Positions 17,501-25,086 of a DNA stretch of 64,000 bases are shown here, piece by piece. The first letter of the stretch is position 1; the number at the start of each line of letters is the position of its first letter. A program made the translations under genes and the position numbers. The stretch comes from Streptomyces sp. NBC_01116 (GTDB lineage Bacteria > Actinomycetota > Actinomycetes > Streptomycetales > Streptomycetaceae). The stretch covers positions 1,364,001 to 1,428,000 of the forward strand of contig NZ_CP108644.1 in the NCBI RefSeq assembly GCF_041435495.1, read 5' to 3'. A model generated the notes under the pieces. It ran no database searches. It had not been told where the DNA came from and worked only from the letters and a program-made list of their open reading frames with translations.

Positions 17501-18451
17501 GCCCACCGGCTGCTCGACCACCGGCTGCTCAGCCACCGGCTGCTCGACCACCGGCTGCTCAGCCACCGGCTGCTCGACCACCGGCTGCTCAGCCACCGGC
17601 TGCTCGACCACCGGCTGCTCAGCCACCGGCTGCTCAGCCACCGGCTGCTCGACCACCGGCTGCTCGGCCACCGGCTGCTCGGCCTCGACGGCCTGAACCT
17701 GCTCCGGCTGCTGGGCCTGCTCCGCCGGCGCCGGCTCCGCGACGACCTGCTCCGGCTCCGGCTGCGGCGGCTGCGCCCCCCACGGGGCGCCGGCCTGCGG
17801 CGGAATCTCGCCCAGCTGCGGGCCGGGCAGCGTCGAGGGGTCCACGGCCGGGACGTCGACGTGCTCGGGGCCGGGCGTCGGCGGGCCGGCGTGGCGTGCG
17901 GGAGCGGCGGTCCGGGTGGCTCCGGCGGGACCCCGGTCGGCCAGTGAGCGCACGACGCCGCCCTGCGTACCGCCGTACGACGGGGGATCGGCGGAGGCGG
18001 GGCCCCGGTGCAGCGGGCGGCGGGCGGGGGCGGCCGCGGCGTGCGCACCGACCGGTGCGGGCGCGGGAATGCGTACGCCGTTGAGGTCCACGGAGCCGGA
18101 GTCGCGGCCACCGGACTCATGGGTGCTGTGCGTCTCGGCGGGCGCGGAGGCGGCAGCCGCCCGGCCCTGCTGCGCGGGGGCCTGCCGCTGGGGCTGCGCG
18201 CCGTGCTCGTGGGCGACGGGCTGCGCCACCGCGGTCTGTGCGGCGGGCTGGCCCTGCGCGGGGGCCGGGGCGGCCTGCGGGTCGCTCCAGGCGCCCTGGG
18301 AGGTCGGCATCAGCAGAAGGTCGTCGTCCTCGGGAGTGTGCTCGGAGGGGTCGAGGAAGGTGTACGCGTCCGGGGCGGGGATGCCCGGCTGCTCCACCAT
18401 GCCTGCGTTCTCCGGCAGTCCCTCGCCCGGGATCTGGCCGGTGTCAGTCAT
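14585..18451 (-). CDS. cobT: BluB-CobT fusion with a giant disordered N-terminal extension
   Basis: A 1288-residue protein in three parts. Residues 1 to about 710 are low-complexity Pro/Glu/Ala/Val/Gln sequence with a tandem pentad (VxEQP, about 12 units, residues 259-320) and a shorter ASTEQ repeat near 690-705. Residues about 711-925 are a nitroreductase-fold BluB domain (RRDIRNGFRSDPIP, SVGHSQPWDF), which makes 5,6-dimethylbenzimidazole from FMN. Residues about 935-1288 are CobT (AIFAGDHGVHAQGVTAWPQE, TGEMGIANTT), which turns dimethylbenzimidazole into alpha-ribazole phosphate with nicotinate mononucleotide. The fusion joins ligand synthesis to activation. The extension is acidic, with no signal peptide. 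ATG start 18451. Confidence 0.9.
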   Translation of the reverse strand: MTDTGQIPGEGLPENAGMVEQPGIPAPDAYTFLDPSEHTPEDDDLLLMPTSQGAWSDPQAAPAPAQGQPAAQTAVAQPVAHEHGAQPQRQAPAQQGRAAAASAPAETHSTHESGGRDSGSVDLNGVRIPAPAPVGAHAAAAPARRPLHRGPASADPPSYGGTQGGVVRSLADRGPAGATRTAAPARHAGPPTPGPEHVDVPAVDPSTLPGPQLGEIPPQAGAPWGAQPPQPEPEQVVAEPAPAEQAQQPEQVQAVEAEQPVAEQPVVEQPVAEQPVAEQPVVEQPVAEQPVVEQPVAEQPVVEQPVAEQPVVEQPVGEPEVVEQTVAEEPVRATPPVQAVQQAEPVAVPAPAAVSVPPIEQPEQPQPTAGAQPEQPPQALPAETVVPVTTAAEMPPAGPVVVPEDQAARPEALTEAPAQAPADEVAAPAPEPEASEPVEAQHAAVVAPEPEAPAVPMETASPGPQPPAQDAPVVEPVVQPGPVTQPEQEQPVEPAPESAPAAAVAGSPEAVPAPEAAVVPHAVPAPEAVVAPEAVGAEPVAEPLAPGPVQPEPVAAEPAEPVAPVESPEPVTAEAEGAEAQEPTAQQLPATEQEAAPTPAPEPTAEPRVETAAEAADPVAPEAEDGTGPEVIETPELPEPLEHDQQAQAAEQQAQAGASQPVEAPQQPEAAQPLEGPTEPAQPTEQAASTEQAASTEQAASTEQAEQAEPFTPPAPGYDDAEREAVLRVMRERRDIRNGFRSDPIPHEVLLRVLEAAHTAPSVGHSQPWDFVVIRSAETRRSMHELAQTQRDAYAKSLPKGRAKQFKELKIEAILDTPVNIVVTADPTRGGRHTLGRHTQPQMAPYSSALAVENLWLAARAEGLGVGWVSFFDEREMVRALGLPEHLEVVAYLCVGYVDEFPEEPELMQAGWSKRRPLSWVVHEETYGRRALPGAEPHDLLQETISAIRPLDAKALGEAWERQKRMTKPAGALGMLEIISAQLSGLSRMCPPPIPEPAAVAIFAGDHGVHAQGVTAWPQEVTAQMVANFLGGGAVCNAFAAQVGAEVCVVDVGVATDLPATPGLLPRKVRAGTADFTTGPALSREEVLAAIEVGIETARDLVAAGNKALLTGEMGIANTTASAALICVYTGADASEVTGRGTGINDEMHARKVDVVRRALDLHQPDPADPIGVLAAVGGLEHAAMAGFLLGGASLRTPVILDGVSAGAAALVARAIAPEALAACIAGHRSAEPGHVAALNKLGLRPLVDLDLRLGEGTGALLALPIVQSAARAMHEVATFDSAGVTEK
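17503..17681. repeat. In-frame 15-bp tandem repeat in cobT
   Basis: About 12 copies of a 15-base unit alternating between CCGGCTGCTCGACCA and CCGGCTGCTCAGCCA (plus strand), coding for the VxEQP pentads. Near-identical DNA copies suggest recent slippage or recombination. Confidence 0.9.
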
Positions 18452-18784
18452 GCGTACCCCTCGCCCATCGTCAGTGCTCCTTCGGCCCTTCGCCCGGGAC
18501 GCCGAACCACGGCACGCCGGTGCTCGTCATGAAGAACGAGCGGGCTCGCCGCGCGGCACGAAACGCCCGCGGGGCTTCCTATTCTCGCGGCCGTTCGCCG
18601 CCGCGACAGGCAGTTCTGCCACGGCTCACTGTGGACTGCGCCACGTTGCGCGTCCCCCGGGTTGTGCCGTACCACAGTGCGGAACAAAGCAGTCCACTTT
18701 TCCGGACATTGACGAACGAAGCGACGAACGGCCGGGTGCGGTACAACAATCCGCCAGCCTACCTTCCGCACCGGGCCGAGCGGG
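18452..18784. other. Upstream region of bluB-cobT
   Basis: 333 bases between the cobT start and the cobL stop. It is AT-richer around 18660-18760, where the leftward cobT promoter probably lies. An open frame here on the minus strand encodes unstructured Arg-rich sequence and was not accepted. No riboswitch or clear hairpin was recognised. Confidence 0.45.
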
Positions 18785-20023
18785 TCAGGGGGCGAGGTCC
18801 GAACGCCCCGCGGAGAGCAGGAACACGACGGACCTCTCGCGCTCGGTCCACACCTCGGTGTCCAGGTCGACGGACTGGAGCAGCGAGCACTCGACGGTGT
18901 AGCCGTTGCCGGTGAGGGCCGCGCCGAGCGCCTCGGCCTCGTCCCGGTGGGAGGCGTGCGTGACGATGCGTTCCGGTCGCCGGTCGATGACGGCCCGGGC
19001 CACCGGGACTCCCCCGCCGCCGATCCGTACGACGTCCGGTTCGGGCAGGCGTTCCAGGATGTGCGGGGCGCGGCCGCGGACCACCTGGACGGGGACGCCG
19101 AAGGCGCGGGCGGCGGCCTCGGTGCGGGCGCAGGCGGCCGGGTCGTCGTCCACGGCCAGGACCGCCGCGCCGAAGCGGGCGGCCTCGACGGCGAGGGCGC
19201 CGCTGCCGGAGCCGATGTCCCAGACCAGGTCGCCGGTGCGGGGGCCGAGCCGGGCGAGCTGGGCGGCGCGCAGGCCGGGGAACTCGCCCTCGCCTGACTC
19301 CTGCATCCGCTCGGCCCCGGCGGCCCGGTAGGCCTCGGCGGGCAGGGCCCAGCCCCGTATGCCCTGGGGGTAGGCGGGCGGGCGGCCGGCGATCCAGGCG
19401 CCGGCGGCGGTGGTCTCGGGGCCGCCGCCGATGACGATGACGACGTTGGGGTCGCGCCAGGCGTGGTCGGCCGCCTTGTCGGAGGTGAGGACGGTGACGC
19501 GCTCGCGGGCGGTGCCGAGTTCCTCGCAGATCACGAAGGTGCGGTGGACGCCGTCGAGGAGCAGGGCCAGTTCGGCGGGTCCGGCGCCAGGTGAGGTGAG
19601 GACGGCGACCTTGTGGTGGGCCCGGCAGACGTTGACCGCGCGGCGCAGGGTGCGGGGGTGGGCGACGACCACCTGGGCGTCGTCCCAGGGCATGCCGGCC
19701 CGTGCGAAGGCGGTGGCCACGGAGGAGACGGCGGGGACGACCTCGACCTCCATGCCGTGTTCGCGGTCGCGCAGGGCGCGGACGACGCCGAAGAAGCCGG
19801 GGTCGCCGTCGGCGAGGACCACGGCGCTGCCGCGGTGTCCGGCGATCCTGCGGGCGGCGAGGTCGACGCTGCCGAGGCGGATGCGTTCGGCGTGCGGGGG
19901 CACTTCCGGCAGGGCGAGGTGGTGGGCGGCGCCGGCGACGAGCGTGGCGCCCGAGAGCGCGGCCGCGGCCGCTCTGGTCAGTGGCGAGCCGTCCCAGCCG
20001 ATCACCGTGACCCGGTCGGCCAT
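18785..20023 (-). CDS. cobL: Precorrin-6Y C5,15-methyltransferase (decarboxylating), CbiE-CbiT fusion
   Basis: A 412-residue two-domain enzyme. Residues 1-200 are a CbiE tetrapyrrole methylase (VTVIGWDGSPLTRAAAAAL, LADGDPGFFGVVR, ICEELGTARERVTVL). Residues 215-412 are a CbiT class I methyltransferase with the SAM site LVWDIGSGSGALAVEAAR and the active loop DVVRIGGGG. It methylates C5 and C15 of precorrin-6 and removes a carboxylate during corrin ring synthesis. GAGACAGACGACG precedes the ATG. It shares a strand with the bluB-cobT gene, 333 bases upstream of it. Confidence 0.9.
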   Translation of the reverse strand: MADRVTVIGWDGSPLTRAAAAALSGATLVAGAAHHLALPEVPPHAERIRLGSVDLAARRIAGHRGSAVVLADGDPGFFGVVRALRDREHGMEVEVVPAVSSVATAFARAGMPWDDAQVVVAHPRTLRRAVNVCRAHHKVAVLTSPGAGPAELALLLDGVHRTFVICEELGTARERVTVLTSDKAADHAWRDPNVVIVIGGGPETTAAGAWIAGRPPAYPQGIRGWALPAEAYRAAGAERMQESGEGEFPGLRAAQLARLGPRTGDLVWDIGSGSGALAVEAARFGAAVLAVDDDPAACARTEAAARAFGVPVQVVRGRAPHILERLPEPDVVRIGGGGVPVARAVIDRRPERIVTHASHRDEAEALGAALTGNGYTVECSLLQSVDLDTEVWTERERSVVFLLSAGRSDLAP

Positions 20024-20132
20024 CGTCGTCTGTCTCCTGGGGTGTCAAAGGGAGCGGGCGTTGCCCGCGCGGTGCCGGGCAGGGGTGAGAGTACCCGGTC
20101 CTGGCCTCGGGCTCGCGGGGGGGCCTCGGGCT

Positions 20133-20780
20133 CTACTGCCAGTTGTTGTACGTGCCGTAGTCGCCGGCGTCGGCGAGCTGTTCCGCGACCCCTTCGAGGT
20201 CCTCGGGGAGGAGTCCCCAGAGGATCAGGTCGGTGCGGATGTCGGTCCAGCCTCCGTCGGTGCCGTTCTCGGTCCGGGTCCGGGCGATGCGGGCGTTGCG
20301 CAGGACTCCCTCGCTGATGCAGCCGAGCTTCTGGGCGACCTGCTGGGAGGCGGTGTTGTCGGCGGGGGTGCGCAGTTCGATGCGTTCGAAGCCCTGGTCG
20401 CGGAAGAGCCATTGGGCTATGGCGAGCACGGATTCGGTGGCGTACCCCTCGCCCCGGGCCCAGGGCGCGGTGATGTAGCGGACCTCGGTGGCCAGGGTGC
20501 GCCAGTCGGTGTTGAGGAGGCGGACGCTGCCGACGAGCCGCTGGGTGAGGAACTCGGTGACGGCGAGGGCGATGCCGTGGCCCGCGGTGCGCTCCGCGGG
20601 AGCGATTCTGCGGACCCAGCGTTCGGCGTCGACCTGGGTGTACGGGTTCGGCCCGTCCATCCACGCGGTGACAGCCTCGTCGTTCATCATCTCGATGTAC
20701 GCGGGGATGTCGTCCATCTCGAAGGGGCGCATCACCAACCTGTCCGTGCTGATGGAGATGGACGGAAAGGTGTTAGTCAT
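20133..20780 (-). CDS. GNAT acetyltransferase (RimJ/RimL type)
   Basis: A 215-residue GNAT of the ribosomal-protein-alanine acetyltransferase type: TDRLVMRPFEMDDIPAY at the start, VRYITAPWARGEGYATESVLAIAQWLF as the acetyl-CoA site and LRTPADNTASQQVAQKLGCISEG near the end. The ATG at 20780 was preferred because GGAG lies 8 bases upstream; an ATG 12 bases earlier has no Shine-Dalgarno. Substrate unknown. It lies between the cobalamin and methionine-transport genes without evident link to either. Confidence 0.82.
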   Translation of the reverse strand: MTNTFPSISISTDRLVMRPFEMDDIPAYIEMMNDEAVTAWMDGPNPYTQVDAERWVRRIAPAERTAGHGIALAVTEFLTQRLVGSVRLLNTDWRTLATEVRYITAPWARGEGYATESVLAIAQWLFRDQGFERIELRTPADNTASQQVAQKLGCISEGVLRNARIARTRTENGTDGGWTDIRTDLILWGLLPEDLEGVAEQLADAGDYGTYNNWQ

Positions 20781-20860
20781 GCGCAGCTCCATGCCGAGGA
20801 CCGGGTAAAAGCACAGCATGCAACATCGGGTCCGCCGTGCGCATGGGCGGGTCGGCACGC

Positions 20861-20899
20861 CGGAGCCCCGCGCCTCCGGGAGGGAAGTGCGGGGCTCCG
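20861..20899 (-). terminator. Terminator after metQ
   Basis: Perfect 11-base arms (20861-20871 and 20889-20899) around a 17-base loop that itself has a small inner stem, about 22 bases beyond the metQ stop. Confidence 0.8.
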
Positions 20900-20920
20900 T
20901 CGAGAGGTGCCGGGTGGGCG

Positions 20921-21787
20921 TCAGGAGGTGGCGGGGGTCCCGAAGGCCGGGACGATCGCACCCTGGTAGGTGTCCTCGATGAACTTCTTGACCTCGTCGG
21001 AGTTGAGGAGCTTCGCGAGCTTCTCGACGCGCGGGTCCTTCTCGTTGCCGTCCTTGACCGCCAGGAAGTTGGCGTACGGGTTGCCCTCGGCCTTCTCCAG
21101 GACCAGGGAGTCCTTGCCGGGCTTCAGGTCGGCCTCGATGGCGTAGTTGCCGTTGATGACGGCGGCGTCCACGTCGTCCAGCGCGCGGGGCACGGTGGCG
21201 GCCTCCAGCTCCTTGAACTCCAGGCCCTTCTTGTCGGTGATGTCGCTCAGCTTGGCGCTGGTGCCGACGCCGTCCTTGAGGGTGATCAGGCCGTTCTCGG
21301 CGAGCAGTTGGAGGGCGCGGCCGCCGTTGGTGGTGTCGTTGGGGACGGCGACGGTCTGGCCGGCCTTGATGCCCTTGAGGTCCTTGACCTTCTTGGAGTA
21401 GAGGCCCAGCGGCTCCAGGTGGACGTCGACCACGGGCACGATGGTGGTCTTCTGCTTCGCGTTGAAGTCGTCCAGGTAGGGCTTGTGCTGGAAGAAGTTG
21501 GCGTCGACCTGGCCGCTCTGGGTGGCGGTGTTCGGCAGGACGTAGTCCGTGAACTCCTTGACCTCCAGGTTGAGGCCCTCCTTCTTCGCCAGGTTCTTCT
21601 TGACGAAGTTCAGGATGTCGGCGTGCGGCGTCGGGGACGCGGCGACGACCAGGGCCTTGGAGGTGTCGGCGTTCGCACCGGTCTCGCTCTTGGAGGCCGG
21701 GTCGGAGGCCGTGCCGCAGGCGCTCAGGCCCAGGGCGAGGGCGGCGGCGGAAGCGACGGTTGCGGTGATCTTGATGTTCTTGCGCAC
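20921..21787 (-). CDS. metQ: MetQ/NlpA methionine-binding lipoprotein
   Basis: A 288-residue substrate-binding protein with a lipoprotein signal peptide ending LGLSAC (lipobox; lipidated Cys24) and an NlpA domain (LVVAASPTPHADILNFVKK ... DANFFQHKPYLDDFN ... VAVPNDTTNGGRALQLL). It captures methionine outside the membrane and delivers it to MetI-MetN. GTG start 21787 with AGAGG upstream. It is the last gene of the metN-metI-metQ operon and is followed by a terminator. The gap to metI is 83 bases. Confidence 0.92.
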   Translation of the reverse strand: MRKNIKITATVASAAALALGLSACGTASDPASKSETGANADTSKALVVAASPTPHADILNFVKKNLAKKEGLNLEVKEFTDYVLPNTATQSGQVDANFFQHKPYLDDFNAKQKTTIVPVVDVHLEPLGLYSKKVKDLKGIKAGQTVAVPNDTTNGGRALQLLAENGLITLKDGVGTSAKLSDITDKKGLEFKELEAATVPRALDDVDAAVINGNYAIEADLKPGKDSLVLEKAEGNPYANFLAVKDGNEKDPRVEKLAKLLNSDEVKKFIEDTYQGAIVPAFGTPATS

Positions 21788-21870
21788 GAAAAGTGCCTCT
21801 TTCTTGTGGTGGTGCGCCCGGACAAGGAGTTCGGGCTCGGTGGGACGGAAAGTTCTGGGGGGGGTGGGAC

Positions 21871-22542
21871 TCAGGAGGCGGTGCGGCCGCGGCGGGCCAG
21901 CAGCCGGACGGCGATGTCGCCGATCACCTGGATCACGGTGACGATGACGACCAGCAGCGCGACGGTGACCAGCATGAAACGGTTGTCGAAGCGCTGGAAT
22001 CCGTTGGTGATGGCCTGCGAGCCGAGCCCTTCGCCGCCGACCGCTCCGGCCATCGCGGAGTAGCCGATGAGCACGATGAGGGTGGTGGTGACACCCGAGA
22101 CGATCGAGGGCAGGGCCTGCGGGAGGAGCACCTTGCGGACGATCGTGGGGATGGAGCCGCCCATCGACTGCACCGCCTCGACGAGTCCGTGGTCGACCTC
22201 GCGGATCGCCGTCTCGACGAGCCGGGCGAAGAACGGGATGGCTCCGACGGCGAGCGGCACGATCATCGCGGTGGGACCGATGAAGGTGCCGACGACCCAG
22301 GTGGTGAAGGGGATCAGGGCGATCAGCAGGATGATGAACGGCAGGGAGCGGCCGATGTTCACGATCACGCCGACGACCTTGTTCACCACGGTGTTCTGCA
22401 GCAGTCCGCCCTGGTCGGTGAGGACCAGCAGCACGCCGAGCGGCAGTCCGCCGACGACGGTGACCAGCGCGGACCACAGCACCATGTAGAGGGTGTCGAC
22501 GGTGCCCTGGGCCAGCAGGGGCTGCATTTCGGACCAGGTCAC
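21871..22542 (-). CDS. metI: MetI, methionine ABC transporter permease
   Basis: A 223-residue membrane permease with five or six helices. The EAA loop that docks on the ATPase is ALPSIVSGVTTTLIVLIGYSAMAG in the second half. Its GTG start overlaps the metN stop (GTGA), so the two are translationally coupled. It forms the transmembrane pathway of the D/L-methionine importer. Confidence 0.92.
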   Translation of the reverse strand: MTWSEMQPLLAQGTVDTLYMVLWSALVTVVGGLPLGVLLVLTDQGGLLQNTVVNKVVGVIVNIGRSLPFIILLIALIPFTTWVVGTFIGPTAMIVPLAVGAIPFFARLVETAIREVDHGLVEAVQSMGGSIPTIVRKVLLPQALPSIVSGVTTTLIVLIGYSAMAGAVGGEGLGSQAITNGFQRFDNRFMLVTVALLVVIVTVIQVIGDIAVRLLARRGRTAS

Positions 22543-23666
22543 TTGACGGCCTCCTTGGTGAGCGCGACGGACGCCTGCTGCCCCGGAACGACGGTGGCGG
22601 CGGTCCCGTCGGCCTCGGCGGTCGCGGCACGGGACGTCCGTCCGGACCCGCCCTCGACGACCTCGGCCTGGAGGCCCTGCTCGCGCAGGAACCCGATGGG
22701 CACGACGTTCTCCTCGAAGCGGCCGGGCAGCTCGATGCGCATCCGGCCGATCTGCCTGCCTCCGACGGTGTCCATCGCGGCGCCGAGGATCGAGATGTCG
22801 ATGTTGTACGTACGCGAGAGCTGGGAGATGACCGGCTGGGACGCCGATTCCCCCTGGAAGGTGACATCGACGACCGTGCGGTCGGGGCCGGAGGCGGTCC
22901 CGCCGACCGGGAACAGCTCGTGGGCCAGTTCGGAGCCGGGGGTGGCGAGGAGTTCCGCGACGGTCCCCGACTCGACGATCCGGCCGCGCCGCATGAGCGC
23001 CGCGGAGTCGCAGATGGTCTTGACGACGTCCATCTCGTGCGTGATGAGCAGGACGGTCAGGCCGAGCTGCTGGTTGAGGTCGCGCAGCAGCTGGAGGATG
23101 GAGCGGGTGGTCTCGGGGTCGAGTGCGGAGGTCGCCTCGTCCGAGAGCAGCACCTGGGGGTCGCCCGCCAGGGCGCGGGCGATGCCCACGCGCTGCTTCT
23201 GACCTCCGGAGAGCTGACCGGGGTAGGCCTTCGCCTTGTCGGCGAGGCCGACCAGGTCGAGGAGTTCCCTGGCCTTGCGGGTGCGCTCCTGGCCGGAGAG
23301 GTTGAGGATCTCCAGCGGCAGCTCCACGTTGTCCAGCACGGTGCGGGAGTCCAGCAGGTTGAAGTGCTGGAAGACCATGCCGATGCGGGTGCGGGCCCGG
23401 CGGAGCTCGGCGCCGGCCCGCCGGCCGCGGCCGGCGAGGGCGGTGAGGTCCTGGCCGGCCACCGTCACGGTTCCGGAGGTGGGGCGTTCCAGGAGGTTGA
23501 CGCAGCGGATGAGGGAGGACTTTCCGGCGCCGCTCTGTCCGATGACGCCGTACACCTCGCCTTCGCGGACGTGCAGGTCGACGCCGTCGAGTGCGGTGAC
23601 CTCACGGTCGCGCGACTGGTAGACCTTCGTGAGGCCCGTCGTGGTGATCACAGGGGTTTCCGTCAC
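22539..23666 (-). CDS. metN: MetN, methionine ABC transporter ATPase
   Basis: A 375-residue ABC ATPase: Walker A GQSGAGKSS near residue 43, Q-loop MVFQHFNLL, signature LSGGQKQR, Walker B VLLSDEATSALD and switch His in LLITHEMD. The C-terminal NIL domain (about 270-345) binds methionine and inhibits transport when the cell is replete. GTG at 23666 was taken as the start. A second GTG 15 bases later is also possible because Shine-Dalgarno signals are weak, which fits leader-controlled translation. Confidence 0.92.
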   Translation of the reverse strand: MTETPVITTTGLTKVYQSRDREVTALDGVDLHVREGEVYGVIGQSGAGKSSLIRCVNLLERPTSGTVTVAGQDLTALAGRGRRAGAELRRARTRIGMVFQHFNLLDSRTVLDNVELPLEILNLSGQERTRKARELLDLVGLADKAKAYPGQLSGGQKQRVGIARALAGDPQVLLSDEATSALDPETTRSILQLLRDLNQQLGLTVLLITHEMDVVKTICDSAALMRRGRIVESGTVAELLATPGSELAHELFPVGGTASGPDRTVVDVTFQGESASQPVISQLSRTYNIDISILGAAMDTVGGRQIGRMRIELPGRFEENVVPIGFLREQGLQAEVVEGGSGRTSRAATAEADGTAATVVPGQQASVALTKEAVK

Positions 23667-23865
23667 TGTCGAGTGCGCGGCGCGGTGTCCGCCGGGCACG
23701 GGGCGTTCGTCTGAAGAGACTGTTCGGGCTGGTCGGCCGGGGTCTCGGCATGGCTGCGCGGCGGTCGGCCGGGAGGACAGCGCATGCGCGGGCGCGCTCG
23801 TTCCGCGGGGTGCGGACGGCGCAGGCTCGGTCTCGCTTCGGGGCGCGAGGCTCAGGCGGGGGCCC

Positions 23866-23952
23866 TCAGAAGGCGCGCATTCGACACATACAACGAGCAC
23901 CGGGCGTGCTGATCGCCTCGGTCGCAAGGATGCGGCTGCTCGTCGTGGTCAT
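23866..23952 (-). CDS. Putative Cys/Met-responsive leader peptide upstream of metNIQ
   Basis: A 28-residue frame with ATG at 23952 whose C-terminus is ARCMCRMRAF: two Cys and two Met codons within five residues, directly before the stop. It lies 200 bases ahead of metN. Leader peptides that stall ribosomes when cysteine is short are established for mycobacterial sulfur genes; stalling on this Cys/Met tract would fit control of a methionine importer in the same way. GGCCC precedes the ATG, not a strong Shine-Dalgarno. That it is translated and regulatory is inference. Confidence 0.6.
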   Translation of the reverse strand: MTTTSSRILATEAISTPGARCMCRMRAF

Positions 23953-23984
23953 GGGCCAAGTAAAACAGACGTGAGGTCTCCGCG

Positions 23985-24018
23985 ATCCACCCTGTCCGCA
24001 TATCGGACAGGGCTGGAT
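23985..24018. promoter_or_regulatory. Imperfect palindrome upstream of the met leader peptide
   Basis: CCCTGTCCG and CGGACAGGG (23990-23998 and 24004-24012) around CATAT, extended outward by ATCCA/TGGAT with one bulged base. Its position, 33 bases ahead of the leader peptide, fits a repressor operator or a transcript-start hairpin. Confidence 0.5.
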
Positions 24019-24248
24019 GGCCGGACGCCATCACTCCGGTTACGTCGGCCGACTCTCGGCGCACGGCTGTGACCTGCGGTGACAAGGTGTTCGCTGGAGC
24101 GGGACCGGGGCCGGCCGGATGCCGGGGGAGCGGAACCTCCTCCACCGGTTGTGGCCAAGGCCACGGTGCGCGCTCCGCGCGGGCGGCGCTCTCCGCGGTG
24201 GCCGGGGCCGCACGCGGGCGGGCGTTCCGTCCGTAATACCCTCGACCC

Positions 24249-24608
24249 ATGCTTGACGCCCTGACGGTCGCGGTCGCCGTGGCCGCGCTCGCCCTCGCCG
24301 CCTGGTGCGGACATGCCGCCTACCGGGACCAGCCGACGAAGGACTGGCATTTCATCGGGATGGCGGTCGTCTCCGTGCTGGCGTTGGCCCAGTTGGTCGT
24401 GGGCGTCGTGCAGCTGGCGCGCGGGGAGCGGCCGGAGCAGGGGATGGCGGTGTTCGTCGCGTATCTGATCGGTTCGTTCGCCGCCGTGCCCGCGGCCGGA
24501 TTCCTGTCGTTGACCGAGCGGACCCGCTGGGGTTCGGTCACGGTGGCGGCGGGCGCGGTCGTGCTGGCGGTTCTGGAGGTCCGGCTCTATGACATCTGGG
24601 GAAACTGA
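24249..24608 (+). CDS. Small four-helix membrane protein
   Basis: A 119-residue protein of about four transmembrane helices (LTVAVAVAALALAAWCGHAAY, GMAVVSVLALAQLVVGVVQL, FVAYLIGSFAAVPAAGFLSL, VAAGAVVLAVLEVRLYDIW). It is the first of a two-gene unit: one base separates its stop from the next GTG. No family recognised; the layout suggests both products act together in the membrane. Confidence 0.75.
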   Translation: MLDALTVAVAVAALALAAWCGHAAYRDQPTKDWHFIGMAVVSVLALAQLVVGVVQLARGERPEQGMAVFVAYLIGSFAAVPAAGFLSLTERTRWGSVTVAAGAVVLAVLEVRLYDIWGN

Positions 24609-24609
24609 C

Positions 24610-25050
24610 GTGAGCGACACCGACCGCACCGAGGTGGCCGCGGCCCCGAAGCCGGCCTTCGAGCTGGGCACCGGGCCCGGACGGGTCCTGGTCTGGTTCT
24701 ACGGGGTGTTCACGGTCGCGGCGGCCTCGCGCACGATCGTCGAGATGGCCAGGGGGTTCGACCGGGCGCCGCTGGCGTACACGCTCTCGGCGGTCGCCGC
24801 GCTGGTGTACGGCTTCATCACGTACTCGCTGGTGCGCGGCGGGGAGAAGGCCCGCCGGGCGGCGCTGGTGTGCTGTGCCGCGGAGCTGGTCGGTGTGCTG
24901 GTCGTCGGCGCGTGGACGCTGGCCGAGCCGACCGCCTTCCCGGACTCGACGGTGTGGTCGGACTTCGGGATGGGTTACCTCTTCATCCCGGTGATCCTGC
25001 CGGTCACCGGGATGATCTGGCTGCGCCGCGCGAAGACGGTCGCGGTGTAG
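24610..25050 (+). CDS. Integral membrane protein paired with the preceding gene
   Basis: A 146-residue protein with a 20-residue polar N-terminus and four hydrophobic helices (VLVWFYGVFTVAAASRTIVE, YTLSAVAALVYGFITYSLV, AALVCCAAELVGVLVVGAWTL, MGYLFIPVILPVTGMIWLRR). GTG start 24610, one base after the upstream stop, so coupled translation is likely. Function unknown. Confidence 0.78.
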   Translation: MSDTDRTEVAAAPKPAFELGTGPGRVLVWFYGVFTVAAASRTIVEMARGFDRAPLAYTLSAVAALVYGFITYSLVRGGEKARRAALVCCAAELVGVLVVGAWTLAEPTAFPDSTVWSDFGMGYLFIPVILPVTGMIWLRRAKTVAV

Positions 25051-25086
25051 CGACGCCGTTCCGGCCCCGCCGCGCGCGGCGCACGG

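Larger units (their letters stand above)
23667..24248. promoter_or_regulatory. metNIQ leader and divergent promoter region
   Basis: 582 bases between metN and the divergent membrane-protein pair. It holds the leader peptide at 23866-23952, a small hairpin at 23832-23849 just after that peptide's stop, and an imperfect palindrome at 23985-24018. The rest carries only unsupported frames. Confidence 0.6.

Noticed and set aside
17503..17681. 15-bp repeats as a CRISPR array
   Set aside because: Units are contiguous without spacers and are in frame within cobT; no cas gene is present.
14504..17947. A very long open frame (over 1100 codons) on the plus strand
   Set aside because: It is antisense to bluB-cobT and encodes Leu/Arg/His-rich nonsense; the minus frame has clear enzyme domains.
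18452..18784. A 107-codon frame and a possible cobalamin riboswitch upstream of cobT
   Set aside because: No B12-box-like core was found and the frame is unstructured with no Shine-Dalgarno.
23667..24248. SAM (S-box) riboswitch upstream of metN
   Set aside because: The conserved cores were not recognisable; the leader peptide is a better explanation.
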